DNA of 37,814 nucleotides from positions 1 to 37,814 of the forward strand of contig JAHDXW010000037.1 of assembly GCA_023383015.1 (NCBI GenBank), written 5' to 3'. Source of the DNA: Paracoccaceae bacterium. GTDB taxonomy: Bacteria > Pseudomonadota > Alphaproteobacteria > Rhodobacterales > Rhodobacteraceae. This document shows positions 23,205 through 32,808 of this stretch, one piece after another; within the stretch, counting starts at the first letter, position 1, and every line of letters starts with the position of its first letter. Position numbers and translations under genes: made by a program. Under the pieces are notes generated by a model that was given only the letters and a program-made list of their open reading frames with translations, did no database searches and was not told the origin of the DNA.

Positions 23205-24107
23205 TCAGACGGTCCCGGCGCGGAAGGTGACCTCGGTCCAGCGCTCGGGAATGTGGATGTTGTCGTTGCCCTGGATGCTCCATGTCCAGCCCTTGGCGCG
23301 GCGCGCGGCGCGGTCGTGGTGGCAGCGGTAGGCGGTCATGCGGAACATGTCGCCGGGCGCCGGGGGCAGGGGCCGGCCGCCCGCGATCTCGGCCAGCCCC
23401 GCCCAGGGCAGGGCGATCTCGACCGTCCAGCCGCGGTCGCGGACCTCGGGGTTGTTCAGGCTGCCGTCGATCCAGACCGCATGGCGCAGCCCCGGCATGC
23501 GGTAGGAGAGGTCCGCCCAGCGCCCCAGCCGCTCGCCCCGGCGGGCGACGTAGTAAAGCACGTCGGGCAGCTTGAAGAGCGCCTCAAGTTCCTCGAAGCG
23601 CTGCTCGCGTACCAGCCGCTCCACCCAGGTCCAGCGGATCTGGTAGCTGTTGTTCAGCGCGTTCAGCCCGATCTCGAAATAGTAGCCGTCGCCGGCGAAG
23701 AAGAACTCAACGTCCTCGTCGTTGCGGTAGACATGGTCGTTGAACCCGGTCATCGAGGCGCGGACGTCGGGGTCCTCGACCCGGTAGGCGACGTAGAGCG
23801 CGCTGTCGTCCCACAACATCGCACAGCGCGTCTCGAGGGGCGTCGGGCTGCCGTCGTGGATCATCCCGAAGGGCTCGCTCCAGGCCGCGCGCGCCCACAC
23901 GGCCTCGTCCAGCCGCCCGTCGACGGTGATCGGCTCGGGGGTGCGCAGGCAGTCCCACCGCCGGACCGGGGGCAGGCGGTCAAGGTCGGCCTGCTCGACG
24001 CGCACCCAGCGCGCCCCCGCCGGCGGTCGCGGCACCGGCCCGCGTTCCACCGGGCCAAGGTCCGAGGGGTTCTCGTAGGCGCGTGCGCCGGCTGGATCGG
24101 ACTGCAT
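23205..24107 (-). CDS. CBM9-like carbohydrate-binding-fold protein
   Basis: The 300-residue protein contains a CBM9-like beta-sandwich domain of the kind found in xylanases and in many stand-alone bacterial proteins. The signature strands are PITVDGRLDEAVWARAAW near 60-77, then LYVAYRVEDPDV, EDVEFFF and the late FRMTAYRCHHD. No signal peptide is visible, so it is probably cytoplasmic unless exported another way. It is the last gene of the Dpp-type operon, 117 bases after the dppC-like gene, and may have its own promoter. GGAGG lies eight bases before ATG 24107. It might bind a glycan or an intermediate of the imported compound. Confidence 0.8.
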   Translation of the reverse strand: MQSDPAGARAYENPSDLGPVERGPVPRPPAGARWVRVEQADLDRLPPVRRWDCLRTPEPITVDGRLDEAVWARAAWSEPFGMIHDGSPTPLETRCAMLWDDSALYVAYRVEDPDVRASMTGFNDHVYRNDEDVEFFFAGDGYYFEIGLNALNNSYQIRWTWVERLVREQRFEELEALFKLPDVLYYVARRGERLGRWADLSYRMPGLRHAVWIDGSLNNPEVRDRGWTVEIALPWAGLAEIAGGRPLPPAPGDMFRMTAYRCHHDRAARRAKGWTWSIQGNDNIHIPERWTEVTFRAGTV

Positions 24108-24173
24108 GGCGGGGCCCTCCGGAGTGGCCGGCCGGGGCGCTCTCCCGGCCTCGCCCAGCCCTAGCACGGCCCG

Positions 24174-24185
24174 GCCGCCGGCGGC
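24174..24185. repeat. 12-bp perfect palindrome between dppC and the CBM9-like gene
   Basis: GCCGCC/GGCGGC is fully symmetric with no loop and is embedded in further GGCCCGG repeats within the 117-base gap. In DNA this pure-GC this can arise by chance, so it is only a weak candidate site or processing hairpin. Confidence 0.2.
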
Positions 24186-24224
24186 TGCCCGGCCCGTTTC
24201 GCCCCGCGGAAACCGCCCGGGCCG

Positions 24225-25148
24225 CTAGCGCCCGCGGATGCGCGGGTCGAGCGCGTCGCGCAGCCCGTCGCCGATGAAGTTGACGCTCAGCACCGTCAGC
24301 GAGATGTAGACCCCGGGCCAGATCACCCGCTCGGGGAACTGCTGCAGGTAGTCGACCCCGTCGAACAGGAGCCGCCCCCAGGTCGGGAAGTCGGGCGGAA
24401 AGCCGAGCCCGAGGAAGGACAGCGCCGATTCGGTGATGATCGCGGTGGCGATCCCCAGCGTCGCCGAGACCATGATCGGCGACAGCACGTTGGGCAGGAT
24501 GTGGCGCAGGATCATCCGCCTGGGCGGGGTGCCGATCGAGCGGGCGGCCAGCACGAACTCGCGCTCCTTCAGCGCCAGCACCTCGCCGCGCACGATCCGC
24601 GCCGTCTGCATCCAGGATGTGACGCCGATCGCCACCACGATCAGCAGGAAGATGCCGGTCTCGGGGCCGAACTGCCGCGCCAGGCTCTCGCGGAAGAGCA
24701 TGACCATCACCAGAAGCAGCGGCAGGAGCGGCAGCGCCAGAAAGAGGTCGGTCAGACGCATCAGCAGCCCGTCGAGGCGGCGGAAGAAGCCCGCCGTCAC
24801 CCCGATCAGCGTCCCGAGCAGGATCGACAGCGCCATCGCGGTCAGCCCGACGGCCAGCGACACCCGCCCGCCGGCCATCATCCGGGCGAAGATGTCGCGG
24901 CCAAGCTGGTCGGTGCCGAAGGGGTGGGCCCAGGACATGCCCAGATCGCGCGAGCGGATGGCGATGAACTTGGGATCGACCGTCCACAGATACGGCCCGA
25001 CCACCGAGAACATCACGATCGAGCCGAAGACGAGCAGCCCGAACAGCGCCCCGCGATGGCTGCGGAACTGGTCCCAGACGTCGCGCCACTGGCTGCGCGG
25101 GGGGCGCAGTGCGGCCTCCACCGCGGGCGCGGGGGCGAGCTCAGTCAT
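24225..25148 (-). CDS. dppC: Dpp/Opp-type ABC transporter permease (DppC-like)
   Basis: The 307-residue inner-membrane permease belongs to a peptide/nickel-type ABC importer. An N-terminal helix (about 33-55) is followed by PFGTDQLGRDIFARMMAGGRVSL, the standard DppC entry. The EAA coupling loop follows in EFVLAARSIGTPPRRMILRHILPN, and the terminal segment is LRDALDPRIRGR. Six membrane helices can be drawn. Its ATG overlaps the dppB-like stop by eight bases (ATGACTGA). Confidence 0.95.
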   Translation of the reverse strand: MTELAPAPAVEAALRPPRSQWRDVWDQFRSHRGALFGLLVFGSIVMFSVVGPYLWTVDPKFIAIRSRDLGMSWAHPFGTDQLGRDIFARMMAGGRVSLAVGLTAMALSILLGTLIGVTAGFFRRLDGLLMRLTDLFLALPLLPLLLVMVMLFRESLARQFGPETGIFLLIVVAIGVTSWMQTARIVRGEVLALKEREFVLAARSIGTPPRRMILRHILPNVLSPIMVSATLGIATAIITESALSFLGLGFPPDFPTWGRLLFDGVDYLQQFPERVIWPGVYISLTVLSVNFIGDGLRDALDPRIRGR

Positions 25149-26148
25149 AGCGGATTCTCGGGTCGAGGATGCCGTAGAGGATGTCGGCGATCAGGTTGAA
25201 GGTGACGATCAGCACCGCGAAGACGAAGGTCAGCGTCTGCACCATCGGCAGGTCATTGGCCTGGATGGCGGTGATCAGCAGCTGGCCGAGGCCGTTCACC
25301 TTGAACACCTGCTCGGTGATGATCGCCCCCGCGAAGATCGTCGGCACCCCGAGCGCGATCACCGTGACCACCGGGATCAGCGAGTTGCGCAGCACATGCA
25401 CCAGCACCACCGTGGTCTCGCCCATGCCCTTGGCGCGGGCGGTGCGCACATAGTCCTGGTTGAGGTTGTCCAGCATCGAGCTGCGCATGAAGCGGCTGAT
25501 CTGCGCGGCGTTGTAGAGCGCGAGCACGGCCACCGGCATGACCATCTGCGACACCTGCCGCACGAAGCTTGGCCAGTCGGTGACCCGGAGCGTGGTGTCG
25601 TAGATCGAGGGGAACCATCCGAGGTTGACCGAGAAGATGACGATCAAGAGCACGCCGGTGAAGAACGTCGGCACCGAGAAGCCGACCATCGACACGAAGG
25701 TGCCGATCTGGTCGAACCAGGAATACTGGCGGTAGGCCGAGACGATGCCGATCGGCAGCGCGATCATCACGCCGACGACGTAGGCGATGCCGACCACCGT
25801 CAGGGTCTGGGGGATGCGCTGCCAGATGATGTCGAAGACCGGAGCACGGAACTGCCAGGACAGGATGCGCAGCTCGCCCTCGGCCATCGAGGTGCCCAGC
25901 CAGCGGTCGAGGATCACCTGCGGCTCGACCCAGACGAACTGCACCAGCCATTTCCAGTAGCGGACATGCGCGGCCTCGTCGAGGCCCATGGCGGTGCGCA
26001 TGCGTTCGCGCACCTCGGCGGGAATGGTCAGCGGCTGGTCGGCGAGGGGGTCGCCGGGGGCAAGTTCCAGCAGCAGGAAGATGACGAAGGAGATGAAGAT
26101 CAGCGTCGGGACCGCCGTCAGCAGCCGTCGGAGCGTGTAGGTGAGCAT
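25141..26148 (-). CDS. dppB: Dpp/Opp-type ABC transporter permease (DppB-like)
   Basis: The 335-residue inner-membrane permease is the partner of the DppC-like protein. Its N-terminal helix begins MLTYTLRRLLTAVPTLIFIS. The coupling loop is QDYVRTARAKGMGETTVVLVHVLRNSLIPVVT, and it ends DILYGILDPRIRYD. It is separated from the upstream binding-protein gene by 145 bases that contain a strong stem-loop, an arrangement that usually keeps permease levels below binding-protein levels. Confidence 0.95.
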   Translation of the reverse strand: MLTYTLRRLLTAVPTLIFISFVIFLLLELAPGDPLADQPLTIPAEVRERMRTAMGLDEAAHVRYWKWLVQFVWVEPQVILDRWLGTSMAEGELRILSWQFRAPVFDIIWQRIPQTLTVVGIAYVVGVMIALPIGIVSAYRQYSWFDQIGTFVSMVGFSVPTFFTGVLLIVIFSVNLGWFPSIYDTTLRVTDWPSFVRQVSQMVMPVAVLALYNAAQISRFMRSSMLDNLNQDYVRTARAKGMGETTVVLVHVLRNSLIPVVTVIALGVPTIFAGAIITEQVFKVNGLGQLLITAIQANDLPMVQTLTFVFAVLIVTFNLIADILYGILDPRIRYD

Positions 26149-26257
26149 CGGCCGGCGCCTCGGTGGAACGGTCGCGGGGCAGGGGGGCGGGTGCGCGGGC
26201 CCCCGGGGGCATGCAGTCCGCGCGGCAGGCGCAGGTGGCGCCCGCCGCGCGGGCCGG

Positions 26258-26285
26258 CCGGGGCGGGCGCATCCGCCCGCCCCGG
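26258..26285 (-). terminator. 12-bp stem-loop between binding-protein and permease genes
   Basis: CCGGGGCGGGCG (26258-26269) and CGCCCGCCCCGG (26274-26285) are perfectly complementary around a CATC loop. The hairpin starts nine bases after the binding-protein stop. In ABC operons such elements stabilise the binding-protein mRNA or partly terminate transcription before the permease genes. Confidence 0.55.
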
Positions 26286-26293
26286 GAACCGGA

Positions 26294-27994
26294 CTACTTC
26301 ACGCGGTACCAGTCGGCGACGTTCCACAGCTCGCTGTCCCAGGTGTTCAGCACCACGCCGCCCAGCGAGTTGGAATGCGCCGACACGCGGCCGCGGTCCA
26401 CCAGCGGGATGATCGTGTAGCTGTCCACCGTCAGCATCTCGGCCAGCTGGCGGGCGATCCGGCCCCGCTCCTCGAAGTTCGCGGTGCGGGCAAGCTCGTC
26501 CAGCAGCGCGTCATAGGCCGGGTCGCAGAAGCGGTTGATGTTCTCGCCCTGCCAGCCGGTCTCGGGCCGCGGCTCGTTGCCGCAACGGTAGTTGGCGAGG
26601 TAGGACTGCGGGTCGGTGCCGTCGAAGTTGTTGGCGTACATCTCGACGTCAGCATAAAATTTCTGGAAGGTGTCGGGCGAGCCCGGGTCGCCGCCGAAGA
26701 ACACCGATGCCGAGACGTTCTTCAGCTCGGTCTCGACCCCGATCTCCGACCACCACTGCTTGACCAGCGCCTGGAAGTCCTGGCGCACGGCGTTGGTCGA
26801 GGTCTGGTAGAGGATCGACAGCCGCACGCCGTCCTTGGCGCGGATGCCGTCGGCCCCGCGCAGCCAGCCGGCCTCGTCGAGCAGCGCATTCGCCCCGGCG
26901 ACGTCCTGCCCCAGGCAGTCGTCGCGGGTCGAGGCGAAGTTCGGGGGCGAGGGGACGATGGTGCAGGTGGGCCGGCCCGCCTGGCCATAGCCGACCTCGA
27001 CCAGCAGCTCGCGGTCGATCGCCATCGACAGCGCCTTGCGCACCGCGGGGTCCGACAGGAACGGATGCGGATGCTTGAGCGTCGAGCGCTCGCCTTCCGG
27101 CAGGTCGGGCGAGGGGTTGGTCATGTTGGTCTCGATCCGCTCGACGAGCGTGCCGAAGGCCGAGATCGCCTGGCCCTTGCCGGCCGCCACCATCCCCTGG
27201 ATGACGCTCGGCGCAAGCTGCAGGTTCCAGGCGTAGTCGAACTCGCCGGTCTCCAGCACCGCCCGCCCGGCCGCCGCGGCGTCACCGCCGCCCTTGAAGG
27301 TCACGGTCGCGAAGCGCGGCTTGGCGGGATCGCGGTAGTTGGGGTTGGCCTCCATCTGGATGACGTCGTTCGGCCGGAAGTCGGTGACGCGGAACGGGCC
27401 GGTGCCGATGGGGTAGAAGTTGGCGTCGGTGCAGCCCGGTGCCGCGGCGCCGAGGCAGTTGGCGAACTGCGCGGCCTGGATGACCGGCCCCTGGCCGCCG
27501 GTGAACGGCCCGTAGGGCACGGGCGTCGGTGCCTTGAAGGTGATCTTCACCGTCAGGTCGTCGATCGCCTCGACGGACTCGACGCCGTCGAACTTCGACA
27601 GCTGGGCGCAACCGCCCTCGGGATGCGTGCAGTATTCGTGGGTGAAGACGACGTCGGCGGATGTGAAGGGCGTGCCGTCCGACCACAGGATGCCGGGCCG
27701 GATCTTCCAGGTGATCGAGGTCAGGTCGGCGGCGACGCCGCCGTTCTCGACGGTCGGCACCTCGGCGGCCAGCCAGGCCTGCAGCACGCCGTCCTGGTCG
27801 TAGCGGCCAAGCGGCTCGATGATCATCGAGGCGGCCTCGATGTCCTTGGTGCCGCCCGAGAGGTAGGGGTTCAGGATCGACGGCGCCTGCCAGTAGATGA
27901 TGTTCACCTGGCCGTCCGCGCCGCGTTCGGCCATGGCCGCGGGCGCAAAGGCGGCCAGCGCCACGGCGCCCAACAGGGCTGTCTTCAGTCTCAT
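26294..27994 (-). CDS. ABC transporter substrate-binding protein, family 5 (peptide type)
   Basis: The 566-residue periplasmic receptor has a signal peptide at residues 1-22 (ending PAAMA). Family 5 hallmarks are the [15 protein letters not shown] start of the mature protein, [23 protein letters not shown] (about 97-119), the [13 protein letters not shown] block near 195 and a GLY/ARG-rich second lobe ending in [15 protein letters not shown]. It contains several cysteines (for example HPEGGC and NYRCGNE) that may pair as disulfides. Its ATG overlaps the DppF-like stop (ATGA) but AAGGAG provides its own ribosome site. The ligand may be a short peptide, opine or N-acyl amino acid. Confidence 0.94.
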   Translation of the reverse strand: MRLKTALLGAVALAAFAPAAMAERGADGQVNIIYWQAPSILNPYLSGGTKDIEAASMIIEPLGRYDQDGVLQAWLAAEVPTVENGGVAADLTSITWKIRPGILWSDGTPFTSADVVFTHEYCTHPEGGCAQLSKFDGVESVEAIDDLTVKITFKAPTPVPYGPFTGGQGPVIQAAQFANCLGAAAPGCTDANFYPIGTGPFRVTDFRPNDVIQMEANPNYRDPAKPRFATVTFKGGGDAAAAGRAVLETGEFDYAWNLQLAPSVIQGMVAAGKGQAISAFGTLVERIETNMTNPSPDLPEGERSTLKHPHPFLSDPAVRKALSMAIDRELLVEVGYGQAGRPTCTIVPSPPNFASTRDDCLGQDVAGANALLDEAGWLRGADGIRAKDGVRLSILYQTSTNAVRQDFQALVKQWWSEIGVETELKNVSASVFFGGDPGSPDTFQKFYADVEMYANNFDGTDPQSYLANYRCGNEPRPETGWQGENINRFCDPAYDALLDELARTANFEERGRIARQLAEMLTVDSYTIIPLVDRGRVSAHSNSLGGVVLNTWDSELWNVADWYRVK

Positions 27995-29067
27995 CGGTGT
28001 TCTCCTTGCTGGATCTGCCCGGCAGGCTCCCAGACGGCTGCCATCGGGCCGCCGGTTCGGCCGGCGGTCTGTTGTGCTGTGGCGGGGTGAAGGTGGCAGG
28101 CGACCGCGCGGTCGCCGCCCCTCGTTGAAAGCTCGGGCGCCACCCGCCGGCAGATGTCCAGCACCGTCGGGCAGCGGGTCGAGAAGCGGCAGCCTTCCGG
28201 CGGCCGGGCGGGCGAGGGCACGTCGCCGGTCAGGATGATCCGCCGGCGCTGGCCCTCGTAGTCGGGGTCGGGCTCGGGCACCGCCGACAGCAGCGCCTGG
28301 GTGTAGGGGTGCAGCGGGGCGGAATAGAGCGCGTCGCGGTCGGCGATCTCGACGATCCGGCCGAGGTACATCACCGCCACCCGCGTCGCGATGTGGCGCA
28401 CCATCGACAGGTCGTGGCTGATGAAGAGGTAGGTCAGCCCGAAGCGCGCCTGCAGCTCCTCCAGGAGGTTGACCACCTGGGCCTGGATCGACACGTCGAG
28501 CGCCGCGATCGGCTCGTCGCAGACGATGAACTTGGGGTTCAGCGCCAGCGCCCGGGCGATGCCGATCCGCTGGCGCTGGCCGCCCGAGAACTCGTGGGGG
28601 TAGCGGTTGGCGAAGTTGCGGTTCAGCCCCACCGCATCCATCAGCCCGTAGATCCGCTCCAGCCGCTCGGCCTGGGTCATCGGCGTGTGCTCGGCCAGGG
28701 GCTCGCCGATGATCCCGGCCACCGTCATCCGCGGGTTCAGCGACGCCTGCGGATCCTGGAAGACCATCTGCATCTTCGGGCGCAGCCGGCGCAGCGCGGT
28801 CTGGCCCATCCGCGCGATCTCGTCGCCGTCGATGCGGATCGAGCCGGCGGTGATGTCGTAGAGCCTCAGGATCGCCCGCCCGCAGGTCGACTTGCCGCAG
28901 CCCGACTCGCCGACCAGCCCCAGCGTCTCGCCGGCCCGGATGTCGAAGCTGACATCGTCCACCGCCTTCACGTCGCCGACCCTGCGCCGCAGGAGGCCGG
29001 CGGTGATGGGGAAGTACATCTTCAGGCCGCGCACGGCGACCAGGGGCTGGCGGGCGGCCTCAGCCAT
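27991..29067 (-). CDS. dppF: Dpp-type ABC transporter ATP-binding protein (DppF-like)
   Basis: The 358-residue cytoplasmic ATPase has Walker [10 protein letters not shown], the LSGGQ-type signature in [17 protein letters not shown] and Walker [15 protein letters not shown]. It ends with the oligopeptide-transporter C-terminal domain ([16 protein letters not shown], then a CxxRCP segment [13 protein letters not shown]). The N terminus [27 protein letters not shown] is characteristic of the F-type subunit. Its start overlaps the dppD-like stop by eight bases. Confidence 0.95.
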   Translation of the reverse strand: MAEAARQPLVAVRGLKMYFPITAGLLRRRVGDVKAVDDVSFDIRAGETLGLVGESGCGKSTCGRAILRLYDITAGSIRIDGDEIARMGQTALRRLRPKMQMVFQDPQASLNPRMTVAGIIGEPLAEHTPMTQAERLERIYGLMDAVGLNRNFANRYPHEFSGGQRQRIGIARALALNPKFIVCDEPIAALDVSIQAQVVNLLEELQARFGLTYLFISHDLSMVRHIATRVAVMYLGRIVEIADRDALYSAPLHPYTQALLSAVPEPDPDYEGQRRRIILTGDVPSPARPPEGCRFSTRCPTVLDICRRVAPELSTRGGDRAVACHLHPATAQQTAGRTGGPMAAVWEPAGQIQQGEHR

Positions 29068-30067
29068 GGGCGGCCTCCGCGGCGGCGGGCGCATCCCAGA
29101 AGCAGGCGATCGCATGGCCGCTGCCGACGGCCCGCAGGGCGGGGTTCTCGGCGGCACAGCGCGGCATCGCATGGGCGCAGCGGGCGCGGAACGGGCAGGC
29201 CGAGGGCGCCGCCCGCAGGATCGGCGGCTGGCCCTCGATGACCCGCAGCCGCGCCGCCCGCGGCCCGCGCACATGCGGGATCGTCCGCAGCAGCGCCCGC
29301 GTGTAGGGGTGGCGCGGGTCGGCGAACAGCGCCTTTACCGGCGCCTCCTCGACCACCTGGCCGCCGTACATCACCATCACCCGGTCGGCGATGCCGGCGA
29401 TCACGCCGAGGTCGTGGGTGATCCAGATGATTGCCATGCCGAGCTTCTGGCGCAGGTCGCGGACAAGCTCGAGGATCTGGGCCTGGATGGTGACGTCCAG
29501 CGCGGTCGTCGGCTCGTCGGCGATCAGCACCTTGGGGTCGCAGGCGAGGGCGATGGCGATCATCACCCGCTGGCGCATGCCGCCCGAGAACTGGTGGGGG
29601 TAGTCCTTCAGCCGTCGCCGGGCATCGGGAATGCCGACGAGGTCCAGAAGCTCCGCCGCCCGCGCCTCGGCCCGCGCCCGGTCCATGCCAAGGTGCCGGC
29701 GCAGCGGCTCGGTGATCTGGAAACCGACGTTGAACACCGGGTTGAGCGAGGTCATCGGGTCCTGGAAGATGAAGCCGATGCCGCCACCGCGCACCGCCCG
29801 CAGCTCCTCGGGCGGCATCGTCAGGAGGTTCCGGCCGTCGAAGATCACCTCGCCCGCCCGCACCTCCGCCGGCGGCGACGGCAGCAGGCCGAGCAGCGAC
29901 ATCATCGTCACCGACTTGCCCGAACCGCTTTCGCCGACGACGCCCAGCAGTTCCCCCGGCCGGAGGCGGAAGCCGACGTCGTTCACGGCGTGAACCTCGC
30001 CGCCTCGCGTCCGGAAAACGGTCTTCAGACCGCTCACCGCGAGGACGGGTGCCGCCCCGTCGGGCAT
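29060..30067 (-). CDS. dppD: Dpp-type ABC transporter ATP-binding protein (DppD-like)
   Basis: The 335-residue cytoplasmic ATPase is the first gene of the operon. It has Walker [11 protein letters not shown], the signature [15 protein letters not shown], Walker [15 protein letters not shown] and the C-terminal [14 protein letters not shown] cluster, whose cysteines can hold an iron-sulfur cluster in some homologues. ATG 30067 has AGGGAG seven bases upstream. The transcription order is dppD, dppF, binding protein, dppB, dppC, CBM9-like protein; having the ATPases before the receptor reverses the classical dppABCDF order. Confidence 0.95.
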   Translation of the reverse strand: MPDGAAPVLAVSGLKTVFRTRGGEVHAVNDVGFRLRPGELLGVVGESGSGKSVTMMSLLGLLPSPPAEVRAGEVIFDGRNLLTMPPEELRAVRGGGIGFIFQDPMTSLNPVFNVGFQITEPLRRHLGMDRARAEARAAELLDLVGIPDARRRLKDYPHQFSGGMRQRVMIAIALACDPKVLIADEPTTALDVTIQAQILELVRDLRQKLGMAIIWITHDLGVIAGIADRVMVMYGGQVVEEAPVKALFADPRHPYTRALLRTIPHVRGPRAARLRVIEGQPPILRAAPSACPFRARCAHAMPRCAAENPALRAVGSGHAIACFWDAPAAAEAAHG

Positions 30068-30151
30068 CAAGTGCTCCCTGTGTCGTTCTTGTCGTTGTTA
30101 TTCTTCTGGTTTCGGTCCGTGCCGAAGGCTGCCGGCCGGCCGTTCGCGCCA

Positions 30152-30179
30152 GTGTTAGCAAGTTTTCGGCAGCCGGCAA
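30152..30179 (-). promoter_or_regulatory. candidate promoter of the Dpp-type operon
   Basis: Read on the minus strand, TTGCCG (30179-30174), a 16-bp spacer and TAACAC (30157-30152) lie about 85 bases before the DppD-like start. They sit in the AT-richest part of the 223-base gap shared with the divergent argE-like gene. The leader up to the start is unusually purine/AT-rich (30072-30115). Confidence 0.4.
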
Positions 30180-30290
30180 CATGATTTCGTGCACCGCCCC
30201 CGCGGGCGCGTCCCCGCCGCGGCTTGACCCCGCCGCGGCGCCGCCGCAGGCTGCCGGGCCGGAACGCAGGGGGCAGGGGATGGGGCGGCA

Positions 30291-31457
30291 ATGGGCACGC
30301 GACTGACGGCGCTGGAAATCCTCGCGCGCCTCGTGGCCTTCCCCACGGTCAGCCGCGAGTCGAACCTCGCGCTCGTCGACTGGGTCGAGGACTATCTCGC
30401 CGGCCACGGCATCGCCGCCCGCCGGGTCTGGAACGAGGGGCGCAGCAAGGCCGCGCTCTATGCCCAGGCGGGCCCCGCCGTGCCCGGGGGCGTGGTGCTG
30501 TCGGGGCACAGCGATGTCGTTCCGGTGGACGGCCAGCCGTGGACGACCGACCCCTGGCAGCTGGTCGAGCGCGACGGCCGCCTCTACGGCCGCGGCACGA
30601 CGGACATGAAGGGCTTCGATGCGCTGGCGATCTGGGCGCTGGTCGAGGCCGCGGAGGGCGGCCGGCTGCGCCGTCCGCTGCAGCTGGCGCTGTCCTATGA
30701 CGAGGAGCTGGGCTGCACCGGCGCCCCGCCGATGATCGCGGCCCTGCGCGGCGACCTGCCTGCGGCCGCCGCGGTGATCGTGGGCGAGCCCTCGATGATG
30801 CGGCCGGTGACCGCGCACAAGGGCGGCTATGCCTTCCACGTCCATGTCCGCGGCCACGAGGTTCATTCCTCGCGTCTGCCCTACGGGGTCTCGGCGGTCA
30901 TGGAGGCGGCCCGGCTGGTCGGCTGGGCCAACGCGATCAACGCCGCCAACGCCGCCGCCGTCCCGCCGCCGTCCGCGGCCGGCTTCGATCCGCCGTGGAC
31001 GACGCTGCATGTCGGCCGGATCGAGGGCGGCACGGCGCAGAACATCACCGCCCGCGACTGCCGCATGACCTTCGAGATCCGGGTCGTGCCGGGCGAGGAT
31101 CCCGCCGAATGGGAGGCGCGACTGCGCGCCGCCGCCGCCGGCATCTCCGCCGGCATGCGCCGGGTCCACACCGACGTCGGCATCGCGATCGACACCTTCT
31201 TCCGCGTCCCCCCGCTCAGGCCCGAGGCCGACGGCGCGGCCGAGGCGCTGGTGCGCCGGCTTGGCGGCGACAACGGCCGCCATGTCGTCAGCTACGGCAC
31301 CGAGGCCGGCCAGTTCCAGGAGGCCGGCTATTCGGCGGTCGTGTGCGGGCCGGGCGACATCGCCCAGGCCCACCAGCCCGACGAATACCTCGCGCGCAGC
31401 CAGTTCGAGGCCGGACAGGCCTTCCTGCGTCGCCTGATCGACGACCTCGCGCGATGA
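30291..31457 (+). CDS. argE: ArgE-like M20 deacetylase (acetylornithine deacetylase family)
   Basis: The 388-residue zinc-dependent amidase removes an acyl group from an N-acyl amino acid. Metal ligands and catalytic residues fit the M20 family: SGHSDVVPV (His73, catalytic Asp75), TTDMKG (bridging Asp105), YDEELGCTG (catalytic Glu138, Glu139) and the late GPGDIAQAHQPDEY (metal His). A dimerisation domain lies at about 180-300. It closely resembles ArgE of arginine synthesis. Being divergent from a peptide-type importer and coupled to an FAD oxidoreductase, it could instead be catabolic, acting on an imported N-acylated compound. Confidence 0.88.
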   Translation: MGTRLTALEILARLVAFPTVSRESNLALVDWVEDYLAGHGIAARRVWNEGRSKAALYAQAGPAVPGGVVLSGHSDVVPVDGQPWTTDPWQLVERDGRLYGRGTTDMKGFDALAIWALVEAAEGGRLRRPLQLALSYDEELGCTGAPPMIAALRGDLPAAAAVIVGEPSMMRPVTAHKGGYAFHVHVRGHEVHSSRLPYGVSAVMEAARLVGWANAINAANAAAVPPPSAAGFDPPWTTLHVGRIEGGTAQNITARDCRMTFEIRVVPGEDPAEWEARLRAAAAGISAGMRRVHTDVGIAIDTFFRVPPLRPEADGAAEALVRRLGGDNGRHVVSYGTEAGQFQEAGYSAVVCGPGDIAQAHQPDEYLARSQFEAGQAFLRRLIDDLAR

Positions 31458-32800
31458 GGGGGGCGCCGATCACCGCCGCGACGCCGCCCGCCCATCCCGG
31501 CCCGCCGCCGGCCCGTGCCGATGTGGTGGTGATCGGCGGCGGCATCATCGGCATCATGTCCGCCTATTTCCTCGCCATGCGCGGGCTGCGCACGGTGGTG
31601 GTCGAGAAGGGGCGGGTGGGGGCAGAGCAGTCCAGCCGCAACTGGGGCTGGGTGCGCGCCCAGGGCCGCGATCCCGCCGAACTGCCCCTGATGGTCGAGG
31701 CGCACCGGCTGTGGGACCGGCTCGAGGCCGAGACCGGGCGCGCCACCGGCCTCGTTCGTGCGGGCGTGCTCTACCTCGCGACCGATGCCGCCCGGCTCGC
31801 CCGCTACGAGGGCTGGCTCGGCACCGCGCGCGCCCATGGCCTCGACACCCGTCTGCTGACCGGTGCCGAGGTTGCGGCCATGCTGCCGGGGGCAGCGCGC
31901 GCCTTCGCCGGCGGCCTGCTGACGCCCTCCGATGGCCGTGCCGAGCCCGAACGGGCGATGCCGGCGCTGGCCGGGCTGGCCGCGGCGCGCGGGGTCGTGG
32001 TGGTCGAGGGCTGCGCAGCGCGGCTCATCGACCGCGCCGCCGGCCGTGTCTGCGGCGTCGTCACCGAGGCCGGCCGCATCGACTGCGATGCGGTCGTCCT
32101 CGCCGGCGGGGCCTGGTCGGGGCTGTTCCTGCGCCGCCACGGGATCAGCCTGCCGCAGCTGACGGTGCGCGCCACGGTCGCGGCCACGGCGCCGCTGCCG
32201 GCGCTGACCGAGGCGGCGGTCTCCGACCGCAGCCTCGCCTTCCGCCGCCGCGCCGACGGCGGCTACATCCTCGCCCCGTCGGATTTCCACGAGGTGCTGG
32301 TCGGCCCCGATTCCTTCCGCTACCTGCGCGCCTACGCCGGCCAGGTCCGGGCCGAGCTCGCGTCCAGCCGCTTCCTGCCCTGGGCGCCCGCGGGCTATCC
32401 CGACGGCTGGCTGACGCCGCGGCGCTGGGCGGCCGACCGGCCGACGCCCTTCGAGCGCATGCGCGTGCTCGACCCCTGCCCGCACCGGCCCACGCTGGAC
32501 CGGCTCGCCGCCGGCTTCGCCGCCCTCTTCCCCGCGCTCGGCCCGGTGCCGCTCGCCGCCGCCTGGGGCGGCATGATCGACACCCTCCCCGACGTCGTCC
32601 CGGCGATCGACCATGTCGCCGCGCTGCCCGGCCTCGTGGTGGCCACCGGGATGAGCGGCCACGGCTTCGGCATCGGCCCGGCGGTCGGCCGGGTCGTGGC
32701 CGACCTCGTCGCCGGCGAGGCGCCCGGCCACGACCTCGCGCGCTTCCGCATGGCCCGCTTCGCCGATGGCAGCCGCCTCGTCCCGGGCCCGACGATCTGA
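31454..32800 (+). CDS. FAD-dependent oxidoreductase (DAO/DadA-like)
   Basis: The 448-residue flavoprotein belongs to the D-amino acid oxidase/dehydrogenase superfamily. The dinucleotide fold is VVVIGGGIIGIMSAYF (24-39) with Glu51 ending the second strand. EQSSRNWGWVRAQGRDPAELPLM (58-80) marks a bacterial subgroup. The C terminus has MIDTLPDVVPAIDHV and TGMSGHGFGIGPAVGR, the second FAD-binding segment. It probably oxidises an amine or amino acid. Its ATG overlaps the argE-like stop (ATGA), so a deacylated product of the first enzyme is a likely substrate. It ends eight bases before the convergent GntR gene. Confidence 0.88.
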   Translation: MRGAPITAATPPAHPGPPPARADVVVIGGGIIGIMSAYFLAMRGLRTVVVEKGRVGAEQSSRNWGWVRAQGRDPAELPLMVEAHRLWDRLEAETGRATGLVRAGVLYLATDAARLARYEGWLGTARAHGLDTRLLTGAEVAAMLPGAARAFAGGLLTPSDGRAEPERAMPALAGLAAARGVVVVEGCAARLIDRAAGRVCGVVTEAGRIDCDAVVLAGGAWSGLFLRRHGISLPQLTVRATVAATAPLPALTEAAVSDRSLAFRRRADGGYILAPSDFHEVLVGPDSFRYLRAYAGQVRAELASSRFLPWAPAGYPDGWLTPRRWAADRPTPFERMRVLDPCPHRPTLDRLAAGFAALFPALGPVPLAAAWGGMIDTLPDVVPAIDHVAALPGLVVATGMSGHGFGIGPAVGRVVADLVAGEAPGHDLARFRMARFADGSRLVPGPTI

Positions 32801-32808
32801 GCCCCCGC

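Noticed and set aside
20351-23230. 959-codon plus-strand open frame over pntB and the DUF3422 gene
   Set aside because: It is out of frame with two confidently identified genes and is rich in Arg/Ala/Pro with no motif.
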